DNA of 50,584 bases, from contig NZ_WBOL01000018.1 of NCBI RefSeq assembly GCF_008973715.1, positions 1-50,584 of the forward strand. Direction: 5' to 3'. The stretch comes from Nitrincola schmidtii. Its GTDB lineage: Bacteria; Pseudomonadota; Gammaproteobacteria; Pseudomonadales; Balneatricaceae. Below are positions 14,698-23,358 of this stretch, in pieces. A program made the position numbers and the translations under genes. Position 1 is the stretch's first letter; each line of letters starts with the position of its first letter. A model generated the notes under the pieces. That model saw nothing but the letters and a program-made list of their open reading frames with translations, was not told the origin of the DNA and searched no databases.

Positions 14698-17624
14698 CTC
14701 TTGATTTATCTGCGCTGTTACTCATCGGCATTGGCTACCTAATACTGCTTTTTGTAACGGCCTATTTAACTGAAAGAGGTGTATTACCCAACAAGGTTAT
14801 CCGTCACCCACTGACACATGTACTTTCGTTGGCTGTTTATGCAAGCGCTTGGACTTTTTACGGCGCGTTTAGTATTGCCTCGGATGCTGGTTTTGCGTTT
14901 TTAGCCTCTTATCTAGGTGCAACTGTCACATTTATGCTGGCACCGATTATTCTGATGCCACTACTTCGCATTGCCCGCAGCCATCAGCTTAGCTCCCTAG
15001 CTGACCTTTTTGCCTTTCGCTATCGCAGCGCACGAGTCGGTAGTTTTATCACCCTATTAGTCTTAGTCATTAGCATGCCGCTCATTGCGCTTCAAATTCA
15101 GGCATTCTCTGATAGTCTCAGTCATTTCGATTCACGGGTATCCGGACAACATGTAGCTTTAGTTTTCTGCTTAATCATGTCACTGTTTTCCATGCTATTC
15201 GGGGCAAGACAACTATCTATCCGAAGTCGGCATGATGGTCTAATGGTCGCTATTGCCTTGGAATCAATTGTGAAAATAGTGGCGCTTTTAGCGATGGCTG
15301 CGGTGATTTTGTTTGGTTTATTTAGCGGTCCGGTAGGATTACTCGAATGGCTAGAGCAGAATCCTGAGCAACTGCAAAGGTTGCAAACCCATCCTTCAGG
15401 TAATAACTGGCAAATTTTACTGCTGGCGTTTTTCGCTGCTGCATTCATTACGCCACACATGTTTCACTTACTGTTTAGTGAAAACGCCTCAGAAAGCAGC
15501 TTAAAACTGGCCAGCTGGTTTATGCCATTAATGCTTTTTCTAATGGCCATCTGTATTCCGCTTTTACTCTGGGGTTCAGTCATTTTGCAGGTGGATACAC
15601 CCAAAGACTTTTTATTAATTCGCCTGGGACAGGCACTAGAGCAAGATTGGTTCGTCATCGCTGCTTACTTAGGAGGTCTCTCAGCATCCAGCGGTGTTAT
15701 CATAGTTGCTAATGTTGCTCTGGCTTCAATGGTACAAAATCATTTACTGCTTCCTGTCATCAAACTGCCCGATACGGAACGATTTTATAGCTGGTTACTG
15801 TGGATGCGACGCAGCTTAATACTGCTAGTAATGGCTGGCAGTTATCTGGTTTACCTTTTCGTCGGTAATCGATTTCCTTTAGCGCAGCTGGGATTAATCA
15901 CTTTTATCGGTTTCTTACAATTCCTTCCCGGACTTTTAGCCACACTCTATTGGCAAAAAGCGAGTCGAATCGGTTTTCTGGCAGGATTATGCGCTGGCAT
16001 CACGATCTGGCTATTGGCAATTGTGTTACCTGCTCTGACTCACCCTACCAACCCCTCATCTTTGAACTTACTTGATCAATGGTATGGCTGGGCAATCGCC
16101 TCGATTCTTATTAATTCCATCCTAATCATGGTTATCTCTTGGTTATTTAAGCCTTCGGCTGAAGAAGAAGAAATGGCGGTTGCGTGTGTACTCAACGCCT
16201 TACCGAGGTCACAATCCAGCTTTACCTTTGAAAATGACACATTAGAAGATCTTCAACTTCGCCTAGGTGCTCGTCTTGGGACAACCTCAGCACAAAGAGA
16301 AATTGAACGCGCTCTAGAATCACTTAATCTACCGCCCACCAATAAACTTCGCCCACTCGACTTATTGCGTCTTCGTAACATTTTGGAAAACAATCTTTCG
16401 GGTATTTTAGGTCCCGCAGAAGCAACCGCACTACTCAGGCCTCAGAGCCTTTCTGGCAACAATGCTTTCAGAGGACGAGAAATACATCTTCTAGAAGAAC
16501 AGCTCGAAAGTTATAGTGAACGCCTATCAGGACTTGCCGCAGAACTCGATAAAATTCGTCGCTACCATCGCTCAACACTGCAGCATCTTCCCATTGGAGT
16601 TTGCACTCTAAACGAGCGCCAGCACATTTTGTTTTGGAATCAAGCAATGGTCGATTATACCGGCATAGCACCCGATGCAGTGCTCGGTCTAAAACCTGAA
16701 GAGCTCCCTTCACCTTGGTCAGATCTGTTAAGCAACTTTTGCCAACAGCAAGTCACTTATCAGCCAGCCACTATGCTGGATAATGGCAAACAGCAAACAT
16801 GGTTTAGCTTGCACAAAACAGATATCGATGAAGGCCTACAAGGCTGCGTTATACTGATTGAAGATGAAACCGAACATAAGCTATTAGCCAATCGATTGGC
16901 GCATAGTGAAAGACTCACTTCCATTGGTCGCTTTGCTGCAGGGGTAGCTCATGAGATTGGCAACCCCGTTACCGGAATCGCTTGCCTTGCACAAAACCTG
17001 AAACTGGAAACAGATCAGCCTGAGGTTCTTGAAACAGGTGAGGCTATTGTTGAACAAACACAACGAATCAGCCGTATTGTACAATCGCTAATTCGTTTTG
17101 CGCATACAGGTCAAACGGAAAATCTTGACCATTCTAAGTCCGTCTCTCTTAATAACTGTATTGAAGAGGCCGTAGACTTAATGCGATTTGACGAATCACG
17201 TCGAAAAGTAAAGATTCATATGGATATCGAACCAAAACTGTATTCTTCAGGCGACTATCAACAACTCCTGCAAATGCTAGTGAATCTTTTGAATAACGCC
17301 AGTGATGCATCGCCCGAGCAGTCAACCATCTGGATTCAAGCTTACTCAGTTGAAAACTGGGTTGAGATTGAGATCATCGATCAAGGAACAGGGATTAGCG
17401 CAGAACACCAAGGCCGCATCTTCGAACCTTTTTTTACCACAAAAGAGCCAGGCAAAGGCACAGGCTTAGGTCTGGCACTGGTATACAATATTATTACAGA
17501 ACATTGTGGTAATATTGAATTTATTAGTCCTGCCGACAAAAAACAGAACAAAGGCACTCAGGTAATTATTCAGCTTCCCGCCTGGACGGAACAGGATTCT
17601 CTGTCAGTTGCGGGGTTAGAGTAA
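14694..17624 (+). CDS. cbrA: CbrA-type sensor kinase with Na+/solute symporter domain
   Basis: A 976-residue hybrid of a sodium/solute symporter (SSSF) domain and a histidine kinase. About 13 membrane helices span residues 1-490, followed by a linker and a PAS-type domain (about 625-725). The dimerisation helix has the phospho-accepting His753 in VAHEIGNP. The catalytic ATPase has an N box (NLLNNASDAS), DQGTGIS and GKGTGLGL. In Pseudomonas, CbrA controls carbon/nitrogen balance and histidine and proline use through CbrB. The gene overlaps cbrX by four bases, and cbrB follows 11 bases later. All kinase motifs are intact. Confidence 0.93.
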   Translation: MTLDLSALLLIGIGYLILLFVTAYLTERGVLPNKVIRHPLTHVLSLAVYASAWTFYGAFSIASDAGFAFLASYLGATVTFMLAPIILMPLLRIARSHQLSSLADLFAFRYRSARVGSFITLLVLVISMPLIALQIQAFSDSLSHFDSRVSGQHVALVFCLIMSLFSMLFGARQLSIRSRHDGLMVAIALESIVKIVALLAMAAVILFGLFSGPVGLLEWLEQNPEQLQRLQTHPSGNNWQILLLAFFAAAFITPHMFHLLFSENASESSLKLASWFMPLMLFLMAICIPLLLWGSVILQVDTPKDFLLIRLGQALEQDWFVIAAYLGGLSASSGVIIVANVALASMVQNHLLLPVIKLPDTERFYSWLLWMRRSLILLVMAGSYLVYLFVGNRFPLAQLGLITFIGFLQFLPGLLATLYWQKASRIGFLAGLCAGITIWLLAIVLPALTHPTNPSSLNLLDQWYGWAIASILINSILIMVISWLFKPSAEEEEMAVACVLNALPRSQSSFTFENDTLEDLQLRLGARLGTTSAQREIERALESLNLPPTNKLRPLDLLRLRNILENNLSGILGPAEATALLRPQSLSGNNAFRGREIHLLEEQLESYSERLSGLAAELDKIRRYHRSTLQHLPIGVCTLNERQHILFWNQAMVDYTGIAPDAVLGLKPEELPSPWSDLLSNFCQQQVTYQPATMLDNGKQQTWFSLHKTDIDEGLQGCVILIEDETEHKLLANRLAHSERLTSIGRFAAGVAHEIGNPVTGIACLAQNLKLETDQPEVLETGEAIVEQTQRISRIVQSLIRFAHTGQTENLDHSKSVSLNNCIEEAVDLMRFDESRRKVKIHMDIEPKLYSSGDYQQLLQMLVNLLNNASDASPEQSTIWIQAYSVENWVEIEIIDQGTGISAEHQGRIFEPFFTTKEPGKGTGLGLALVYNIITEHCGNIEFISPADKKQNKGTQVIIQLPAWTEQDSLSVAGLE

Positions 17625-17635
17625 CAGGTCCCAAC

Positions 17636-19015
17636 ATGAGCCGAATTCTGATCGTAGAGGATGAAAAAGTCATCCGAACAGCCTTAAAACGTCTTTTAAT
17701 CAAGCATGATTACGAGATAGATGATGTCGATAGTGTCACAGCAGCTATCCCTCATTTGCAACAAAACCAGTATCAACTGGTGATTAGTGATCTTCGCCTA
17801 CCCGGAGGTGAAGGAACAGAGCTGATCCCACATGCCCGCAGTACACCCGTGCTCATCATGACGAGCTATGCCAGCATGCGCTCTGCGATCGATGCCATTA
17901 AGCTTGGTGCAGCAGACTATATTGCCAAGCCATTTGACCATGATGAAATGCTTAACGTCATCAGTAAACTAATTCAACCAACCATTTCCGAACCGACGAC
18001 TAGCAAGGCTGAAGAAGTCTCCGGAACGACACTTCTAAACGGTTCATGCCCCGCCATCCAAGAATTAAATAAACGCATTCATAAAGTAGCTCAAACGGAA
18101 GCAACCGTATTGATTCTTGGTGAATCTGGAACAGGTAAAGAACTCGTAGCGAAAAGTATTCACCAGCTCAGTCATCGCTCACATGCACCCATGATCTGTG
18201 TGAACTGTGCAGCTATACCTGAAACACTGATTGAATCGGAACTCTTTGGCCATGAAAAAGGGGCATTTACTGGCGCTGATACGACCCGTAACGGTCTTAT
18301 TGAAGCGGCTGATGGGGGAACCTTATTTCTAGACGAAATAGGTGAGTTACCCCTTGAAGCCCAAGCACGCTTACTTCGATTTTTACAAGAAGGTGAGATT
18401 CGCAAAGTGGGGTCGGTATACTCCAAACAAGTCAATGTACGGCTGATTGCAGCAACCCACCGAGATCTTAAAACCCTAGCTCAACAAGGCAAGTTTCGTG
18501 AAGACTTATATTACCGACTCTATGTGATGGAATTGCGCACGCCTTCTTTACGTGAACGGGGCTGTGATATTATTGAGTTAGCAGAGGTGTTTTTATCTGA
18601 ACAGTGCCAGAAGCACCATGTTGACATCACCTTTAGTGATGCAGCTTATCAAACCATGCGCCAACATCACTGGCCGGGTAACGTTCGAGAACTTCAAAAC
18701 GCCATTGAACGCGCTGTCATTCTTGCTGATACAGAGCAAATCACACCAGAGCTGTTAGGCTTGGACTTATCGGTAAAACCACCAATAGCAAATGCCTCTG
18801 CGACTGCGACTGCGACTGCGAGCGCCATTGAAGAGCCTATAAAATCTGAACACAGTTTAGATGATTACTTCGTGAAATTTGTATTAGAGAACCAACACAA
18901 AATGAACGAAACCGATCTAGCGAAAAGCTTAGGTGTCAGTCGAAAATGCTTGTGGGAAAAACGTCAAAAATTAGGCATCCCCAGGAAAAGCAAAAGTGTT
19001 ACCCTTGATCAGTAA
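17636..19015 (+). CDS. cbrB: CbrB, NtrC-family sigma-54 response regulator
   Basis: A 459-residue response regulator. The receiver domain has phospho-accepting Asp52. The AAA+ domain has Walker A GESGTGKE at 162-169 and the sigma-54-contacting GAFTGA at 209-214. A Fis-type helix-turn-helix lies at the C-terminus (about 415-450, ETDLAKSLGVSRKCLW). A low-complexity Ala/Thr linker encoded by repeated TGCGAC units (about 18799-18816) joins the last two domains. It is the partner of CbrA. The gene end carries the first of the GTTAC/GTAAC half-sites that precede the sigma-54 promoter for the downstream small RNA. Confidence 0.94.
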   Translation: MSRILIVEDEKVIRTALKRLLIKHDYEIDDVDSVTAAIPHLQQNQYQLVISDLRLPGGEGTELIPHARSTPVLIMTSYASMRSAIDAIKLGAADYIAKPFDHDEMLNVISKLIQPTISEPTTSKAEEVSGTTLLNGSCPAIQELNKRIHKVAQTEATVLILGESGTGKELVAKSIHQLSHRSHAPMICVNCAAIPETLIESELFGHEKGAFTGADTTRNGLIEAADGGTLFLDEIGELPLEAQARLLRFLQEGEIRKVGSVYSKQVNVRLIAATHRDLKTLAQQGKFREDLYYRLYVMELRTPSLRERGCDIIELAEVFLSEQCQKHHVDITFSDAAYQTMRQHHWPGNVRELQNAIERAVILADTEQITPELLGLDLSVKPPIANASATATATASAIEEPIKSEHSLDDYFVKFVLENQHKMNETDLAKSLGVSRKCLWEKRQKLGIPRKSKSVTLDQ

Positions 19016-19086
19016 CAAAAAATCCACAGAGAAAAAGTGTTACTTATCTACACAACAAGGTAACACTTAGTGGGCACATAGGTAAC
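18998..19086 (+). promoter_or_regulatory. candidate CbrB upstream activating sites
   Basis: Five half-sites lie 75-165 bases upstream of a sigma-54 promoter: GTTAC at 18998-19002, GTAAC at 19012-19016, GTTAC at 19039-19043, GTAAC at 19060-19064 and GTAAC at 19082-19086. The central pair extends to a 9-base perfect inverted repeat (AAGTGTTAC / GTAACACTT). CbrB targets in Pseudomonas crcZ promoters carry inverted half-sites of this type. The assignment is inference from that resemblance and from the position. Confidence 0.7.
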
Positions 19087-19160
19087 AAACATAATGTTCA
19101 ATGGCACGGATACAAAGCATCCAAAGCATGAATCCATTTAAAAACAATCACTTAAAAAGT

Positions 19161-19176
19161 TGGCACGGGATATGCT
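19161..19176 (+). promoter_or_regulatory. sigma-54 promoter (-24/-12) of CrcZ-like RNA
   Basis: TGGCACGGGATATGCT matches the sigma-54 consensus TGGCACG-N4-TTGCW except for one T to A change. The invariant GG (19162-19163) and GC (19174-19175) have the required spacing. Transcription would start near 19187. The site directly follows the half-sites expected for CbrB and precedes the CA-motif RNA. Confidence 0.85.
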
Positions 19177-19186
19177 CTATTATGAG

Positions 19187-19357
19187 CAAGAAAAATAAAA
19201 ATAATTTCATAACGACACCAAAAAAAATAACAACGTCGTGAGAAAACCTAACAAAGTGCCTTGAATAAAAATAACAACAAGGCTTCGCTGATAGCGGAGT
19301 GACAACAACACTCAGGACAGTGCTCAAACAACAACAAGCTTTGTTGCACTCCGTTTT
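19187..19357 (+). ncRNA. crcZ: CrcZ-like Hfq/Crc-sequestering small RNA
   Basis: The transcript predicted from the sigma-54 start to the T-run at 19354-19357 is about 170 bases, with no credible reading frame. It contains repeated AAnAAnAA motifs, the RNA signature bound by Hfq with Crc in Pseudomonas: AATAACAAC at 19226-19234, AATAACAACAA at 19270-19280, CAACAAC at 19303-19309 and AACAACAACAA at 19327-19337. Its place between cbrB and pcnB is that of crcZ in Pseudomonas. It is shorter than the roughly 400-base Pseudomonas CrcZ. Crc and Hfq are not in this window, so the sequestering role is inferred. Confidence 0.75.
19295..19357 (+). terminator. probable 3' stem of CrcZ-like RNA
   Basis: CGGAGTG (19295-19301) pairs with CACTCCG (19347-19353), and CAAC (19303-19306) pairs with GTTG (19343-19346), with one bulged A, followed by TTTT. 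The loop would display the last AACAACAACAA motif. A smaller alternative hairpin, CAACAA-GCT-TTGTTG (19332-19346), could form inside it. Confidence 0.55.
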
Positions 19358-19427
19358 CAGCCCCCACTCACTTTTATCTTCAAAATACCCTATCTAGCCA
19401 ATTTCTTTTCATCTAACCACTTCTCTT

Positions 19428-19455
19428 TTGTTTTAAGCAATTGTGCTATTAATAT
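19428..19455 (+). promoter_or_regulatory. candidate sigma-70 promoter of pcnB
   Basis: TTGTTT (19428-19433), a 16-base spacer and TAATAT (19450-19455) lie about 80 bases before the pcnB start and after the end of the CrcZ-like RNA. This is a plausible separate promoter for pcnB-folK-panBC. The remaining sequence from 19358 to 19535 holds no gene I can see. Confidence 0.4.
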
Positions 19456-19535
19456 GGAAACTAACACTCATTGCCACTTAACTGGTATCATTCACACAAT
19501 TTTTTGATGCTACCATTTAGGAAGAAAAACACTCG

Positions 19536-21011
19536 ATGCAAGAGTTACTTATCATACTGCTGCTAATTGTTTGTGCTGTACTTATTTACAAAATAAGAGT
19601 CGGTCGACACAGCGCAACGGCTACTAGCGTGACATCTAGCACAGAGAAGCTAACCAACACTGCCACTGCGCCAGAATCACTGACTGCAGAATATCTTCCA
19701 TTAGGTCAGAAGCGCATCATTCCCGAAAGTGAACACCAGATTCCTCGCCAACGCCTTGATGACAACGCTATGAAAGTCGTCTATCGCTTGCATGATGCGG
19801 GGTATGACAGTTTTTTAGTAGGCGGATGCATACGTGATTTATTATTGGGCGAAAAACCTAAAGACTTTGATGTAGCCACTTCCGCCCACCCAGAAGAAGC
19901 GGTCGAACTTTTTCATCGTGGCCGACTCATTGGAAGACGCTTTAAATTATTACATGTGCGATTTGGTCGAGAACTGATCGAAGTCGCCACCTTCCGAGCT
20001 GGTCATGACAGCGAGGATAATGATGATGGTGAACAAGGTCGACAAGCCGCTAGCGGACTTATATTACGGGACAACGTTTACGGAACCATTGAAGAGGATG
20101 CGCTTCGTCGCGACTTCACCGTCAATGCACTTTACTACTGCGCAAAAGATTACAGCATTTACGATTTTGCCAACGGCTATCCTGATCTGCAGAAAAAAAT
20201 TATTCGCATGATAGGGGACCCTGAACAGCGATTCAGAGAAGACCCTGTTCGCATGCTGCGTGCGGCTCGCTTTGCTGCCAAGTTGGGATTTGAGATAGAC
20301 GCTGAAACAGCTAAACCTATTCACCAGCTCTCTTCACTGCTCGCTCGTATCGCACCTGCTCGCCTGTTTGATGAGTCACTCAAATTACTGCAAAGTGGTT
20401 ATGGAGCTGCAGCCTTTCGTCAAATGCAGCGTTTCGATCTGTTTCGTTACCTTTTCCCCTTAACACACGCTCAATTAGACGACTCAGAATGGCCAACCGC
20501 CACCCTTGTGCAGCACGTATTAAAAAATACTGATCGTCGTCTAGAGCAAGGCAAGAGTGTAACGCCAGCCTTTATGTTTGCAGCACTGCTGTGGTATCCC
20601 TTGTATGAGCGTTACCTTCAATTACTTGATGATGAAGACATGCCGCCACTGCAAGCATTACATGAAGCTGCAAACCAAGTTTTATCCGCACAGGTAAAAG
20701 CCACAGCCATTCCAAGACGCTTCTCTGCGCCTATGCGTGAGATATGGGAGCTACAGTTACGCCTTCCGCGCTATCATGGTAAACGTGCTGAACAACTCAT
20801 TACCCACCCTCGCTTTAGAGCAGCCTATGACCTGATTCTACTCAGAGAATCCTCTGGGGAAGACTTAAAAGGCTTAGGCAAATGGTGGACGGACTACCAG
20901 CAGGCCAACGATAGCCAACGCCACGGGATGCAGCGCAACTCAGCCACGGATGAACAACCGCAAAAACGTCGACGCAAACGTCGCAAACCTATTACGAGAA
21001 GCCATGACTGA
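19536..21011 (+). CDS. pcnB: poly(A) polymerase I with N-terminal membrane segment
   Basis: Adds 3' poly(A) tails that promote RNA decay, working with PNPase, which is also encoded here. In the 491-residue protein the nucleotidyltransferase core begins near residue 60 (IIPESEH) with GGCIRD at 96-101 and the catalytic DFD at 110-112, followed by RRDFTVNALYY. The C-terminus is highly basic (QKRRRKRRKP), as in bacterial PAP. Unusually, residues 2-18 are a continuous hydrophobic run (LLIILLLIVCAVLIY), followed by a basic residue and a Ser/Thr-rich linker, as in a single-pass membrane anchor. folK overlaps the 3' end. Confidence 0.93.
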   Translation: MQELLIILLLIVCAVLIYKIRVGRHSATATSVTSSTEKLTNTATAPESLTAEYLPLGQKRIIPESEHQIPRQRLDDNAMKVVYRLHDAGYDSFLVGGCIRDLLLGEKPKDFDVATSAHPEEAVELFHRGRLIGRRFKLLHVRFGRELIEVATFRAGHDSEDNDDGEQGRQAASGLILRDNVYGTIEEDALRRDFTVNALYYCAKDYSIYDFANGYPDLQKKIIRMIGDPEQRFREDPVRMLRAARFAAKLGFEIDAETAKPIHQLSSLLARIAPARLFDESLKLLQSGYGAAAFRQMQRFDLFRYLFPLTHAQLDDSEWPTATLVQHVLKNTDRRLEQGKSVTPAFMFAALLWYPLYERYLQLLDDEDMPPLQALHEAANQVLSAQVKATAIPRRFSAPMREIWELQLRLPRYHGKRAEQLITHPRFRAAYDLILLRESSGEDLKGLGKWWTDYQQANDSQRHGMQRNSATDEQPQKRRRKRRKPITRSHD

Positions 21012-21519
21012 GGCCATTTCTAAAGACTCTACTCAGGCTGTACGCTGTTTCATCGGCTTAGGTAGTAACCTTAACGACCCGATCAAGCAAGTTCAAAGTG
21101 CCTTGATAGAACTAGCAGAACATCCTTATATCACGCTGATTGGTCAGTCGCGCCTGTACCGATCAGAACCGGTGGGCCCTGAGGGTCAACCCGATTACAT
21201 CAATGCTGTGGCTGAGATATATACTCAACTCGAGCCTCTACCGCTTCTTGATGCTTTACAACAGATTGAGAACGCCCATCAGCGCCTTCGCCTGCAACAC
21301 TGGGGCCCAAGAACGCTGGACTTAGACCTACTTTTATACGGAGAGATCACGCTTAATACAGAAAGATTAATCGTGCCCCACCCATTTATCACAGAGCGTA
21401 ACTTCGTTCTGCGTCCCTTAGCCGACCTAGATAGCGAGTTATCGCTTCCGGATGGCCAAAAAATTATAAACTGTCTAGCAAATTGTCCAATGGGCACTCT
21501 TGCTCAGTTGCCGCTATAA
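21004..21519 (+). CDS. folK: 2-amino-4-hydroxy-6-hydroxymethyldihydropteridine pyrophosphokinase
   Basis: Transfers pyrophosphate from ATP to the pterin, giving the substrate of dihydropteroate synthase (folP, at about 42 kb). The 171-residue product contains FIGLGSNL near the N-terminus, the SRLYRSEPVG pterin-binding segment and the HWGPRTLDLDLLLYG signature with the metal-binding aspartates. I chose the ATG at 21004, which overlaps the pcnB stop; a frame extension to 20950 adds residues encoded inside pcnB that are not family-like. The gene continues the pcnB-folK-panB-panC order. Confidence 0.93.
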   Translation: MTEAISKDSTQAVRCFIGLGSNLNDPIKQVQSALIELAEHPYITLIGQSRLYRSEPVGPEGQPDYINAVAEIYTQLEPLPLLDALQQIENAHQRLRLQHWGPRTLDLDLLLYGEITLNTERLIVPHPFITERNFVLRPLADLDSELSLPDGQKIINCLANCPMGTLAQLPL

Positions 21520-21561
21520 TATAGCGCTTACTGACAGATAGAATGAGTCTGGAACCCCTCT

Positions 21562-22353
21562 ATGAGTAACATCACACTTCACACACTAACAAAACTTAAG
21601 CAATCAGGTGAAAAATTTTCTGTCCTGACAGCCTATGATGCAACCTTTGCGCACATCATCAGTTCGGTTGGTGTCGAAATGATTCTTGTCGGCGACTCTC
21701 TCGGCATGGTTCTTCAAGGTCATGACAGCACTTTGCCCGTCACCTTAGATGAGATGGTTTACCATACCACCGCCGTTGCCCGAGGCAACAAAGGCTCCAT
21801 GATCATGGCTGACCTTCCGTTTATGAGTTATGCAACCGATGAACAGTGTATGCACAGCGCAGGCAAACTGATGCAAGCAGGCGCCCACATCATTAAAATT
21901 GAGGGTGGTGCTTGGTTAGATCGAAGCATTCGTCTTTTGGCAGATCGTGGTGTACCCGTCTGTGCTCACCTAGGACTCACGCCTCAAGCGGTTAATAAAC
22001 TGGGCGGTTACCGTGTTCAGGGTAAAGATAGCGCCAGCGCTCAACAGATGATTGAAGATGCTCGTCATCTAGAGCAAGCCGGAGCCAGTATGATTCTATT
22101 AGAATGTGTTCCCAGTATTCTAGGTGCTGAGATTTCGCGTAATGTAGATATTCCCGTCATCGGTATTGGCGCGGGCCCAGATACGGATGCACAAGTGCTC
22201 GTCATGCACGATATGCTGGGCATCACACCCGGTCGAAGACCTCGCTTCTCCAGAAACTTTATGGAAGGTGCTAGCAGCATTGAAGATGCCTTTCGCCAAT
22301 ATCATGCAGCCGTTAAAGATGGCAGTTTTCCGAATCAATCTGAAGGTTTTTAA
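21562..22353 (+). CDS. panB: 3-methyl-2-oxobutanoate hydroxymethyltransferase
   Basis: Uses methylenetetrahydrofolate to convert 2-oxoisovalerate to ketopantoate, the first step of pantothenate synthesis. The 263-residue TIM-barrel enzyme has LTAYDATFA near 22-30, [12 protein letters not shown] with the Mg-binding Asp, and [19 protein letters not shown], and ends in a [16 protein letters not shown] segment. panC starts five bases after it, so the pair is translated together. The folate link to the adjacent folK is metabolic as well as positional. Confidence 0.96.
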   Translation: MSNITLHTLTKLKQSGEKFSVLTAYDATFAHIISSVGVEMILVGDSLGMVLQGHDSTLPVTLDEMVYHTTAVARGNKGSMIMADLPFMSYATDEQCMHSAGKLMQAGAHIIKIEGGAWLDRSIRLLADRGVPVCAHLGLTPQAVNKLGGYRVQGKDSASAQQMIEDARHLEQAGASMILLECVPSILGAEISRNVDIPVIGIGAGPDTDAQVLVMHDMLGITPGRRPRFSRNFMEGASSIEDAFRQYHAAVKDGSFPNQSEGF

Positions 22354-22358
22354 TCAGG

Positions 22359-23207
22359 ATGCTTACCCTTGCTACGATCGCAAGTTTACGAAATGAGCTA
22401 AAAGCTCACCGTCAAGCCGGTCGAACCATTGCATTTGTACCCACCATGGGCAATCTTCATGCGGGTCACATTCAACTTGTCGATAAAGCCGTCCAATCGG
22501 CAGATATTGTTGTCGCGAGTATTTTTGTCAACCCGCTACAGTTTGGAAAAAACGAAGATCTGAGTAGTTATCCACGTACACTGCAAGAAGATCAGCGCAA
22601 GTTAACAGATGCAGGCTGTCATTACCTATTCGCGCCCAATGAGGATGAAGTCTATCCTAATGGCCGAGACAGCCAGACCCGCGTCGAGGTGCCCGTTCTT
22701 TCTGACTTGTATTGTGGGGAAGCGCGTCCAGGTCACTTTTCCGGTGTCACGACGGTCGTGTGCAAGCTGTTTAATATCGTCCAGCCTGACATTGCCGTAT
22801 TTGGTGAAAAAGATTATCAGCAGCTACGCATTGTCAGAAAAATGGTCGGCGACCTGTGCATCGCTACTGAGATTATTTCAGTGCCCGTCGTCCGTGCAGA
22901 ATCTGGATTAGCCCTGAGTTCTCGCAATGGTTATTTGTCAGCCACTGAATTACAGCAAGCGCCCGCTTTGCGTCAGGTTATTCGCCAGACTGCTGAGCAA
23001 ATAACATCAGGACGCAGTGACTATAGCCAACTCGAGCACGAAGCCACCTTAGCGCTTGAAGCATCGGGTTTTAGACGGGATTATTTCCGTATCGTACGCA
23101 GAACTGATCTTGCACCTGCAGACGCAGAGGATAAAAAGCTGGTCATTCTTGCCGCTGCCTGGATGGGCCCCTCGCGCTTAATTGATAATCAAGAGCTGGA
23201 TCTGTGA
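22359..23207 (+). CDS. panC: pantoate-beta-alanine ligase
   Basis: ATP-dependent condensation of pantoate with beta-alanine to pantothenate. The 282-residue protein has the nucleotidyltransferase TMGNLHAGH motif (His34, His37), FGEKDYQQL and the LALSSRNGYL segment (KMSKS equivalent SSRN). It is the second gene of panBC. panD is not in the window, so beta-alanine must come from a gene elsewhere. The stop codon lies within a hairpin that probably ends the transcript. Confidence 0.96.
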   Translation: MLTLATIASLRNELKAHRQAGRTIAFVPTMGNLHAGHIQLVDKAVQSADIVVASIFVNPLQFGKNEDLSSYPRTLQEDQRKLTDAGCHYLFAPNEDEVYPNGRDSQTRVEVPVLSDLYCGEARPGHFSGVTTVVCKLFNIVQPDIAVFGEKDYQQLRIVRKMVGDLCIATEIISVPVVRAESGLALSSRNGYLSATELQQAPALRQVIRQTAEQITSGRSDYSQLEHEATLALEASGFRRDYFRIVRRTDLAPADAEDKKLVILAAAWMGPSRLIDNQELDL

Positions 23208-23216
23208 TCCAGCTTT
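23194..23216 (+). terminator. panC terminator hairpin
   Basis: AGCTGGATC (23194-23202), loop TGT, and GATCCAGCT (23206-23214) form a perfect 9-base stem, extendable by a G-T and an A-T pair, with a weak TTT tail. It overlaps the panC stop codon and marks the likely end of the pcnB-folK-panBC transcript. Confidence 0.6.
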
Positions 23217-23358
23217 GCAACACAGCTAACGCAATATACCCTACCGACAATAGTCTATAACGTGAAGCTTGACAGCTACCGCAGGTTTCACGCAGACTCA
23301 GAAATATTTTTTGCTCCAACCTTCATTTGAATTAGTTAACACCCAATGAGGAATTCCT

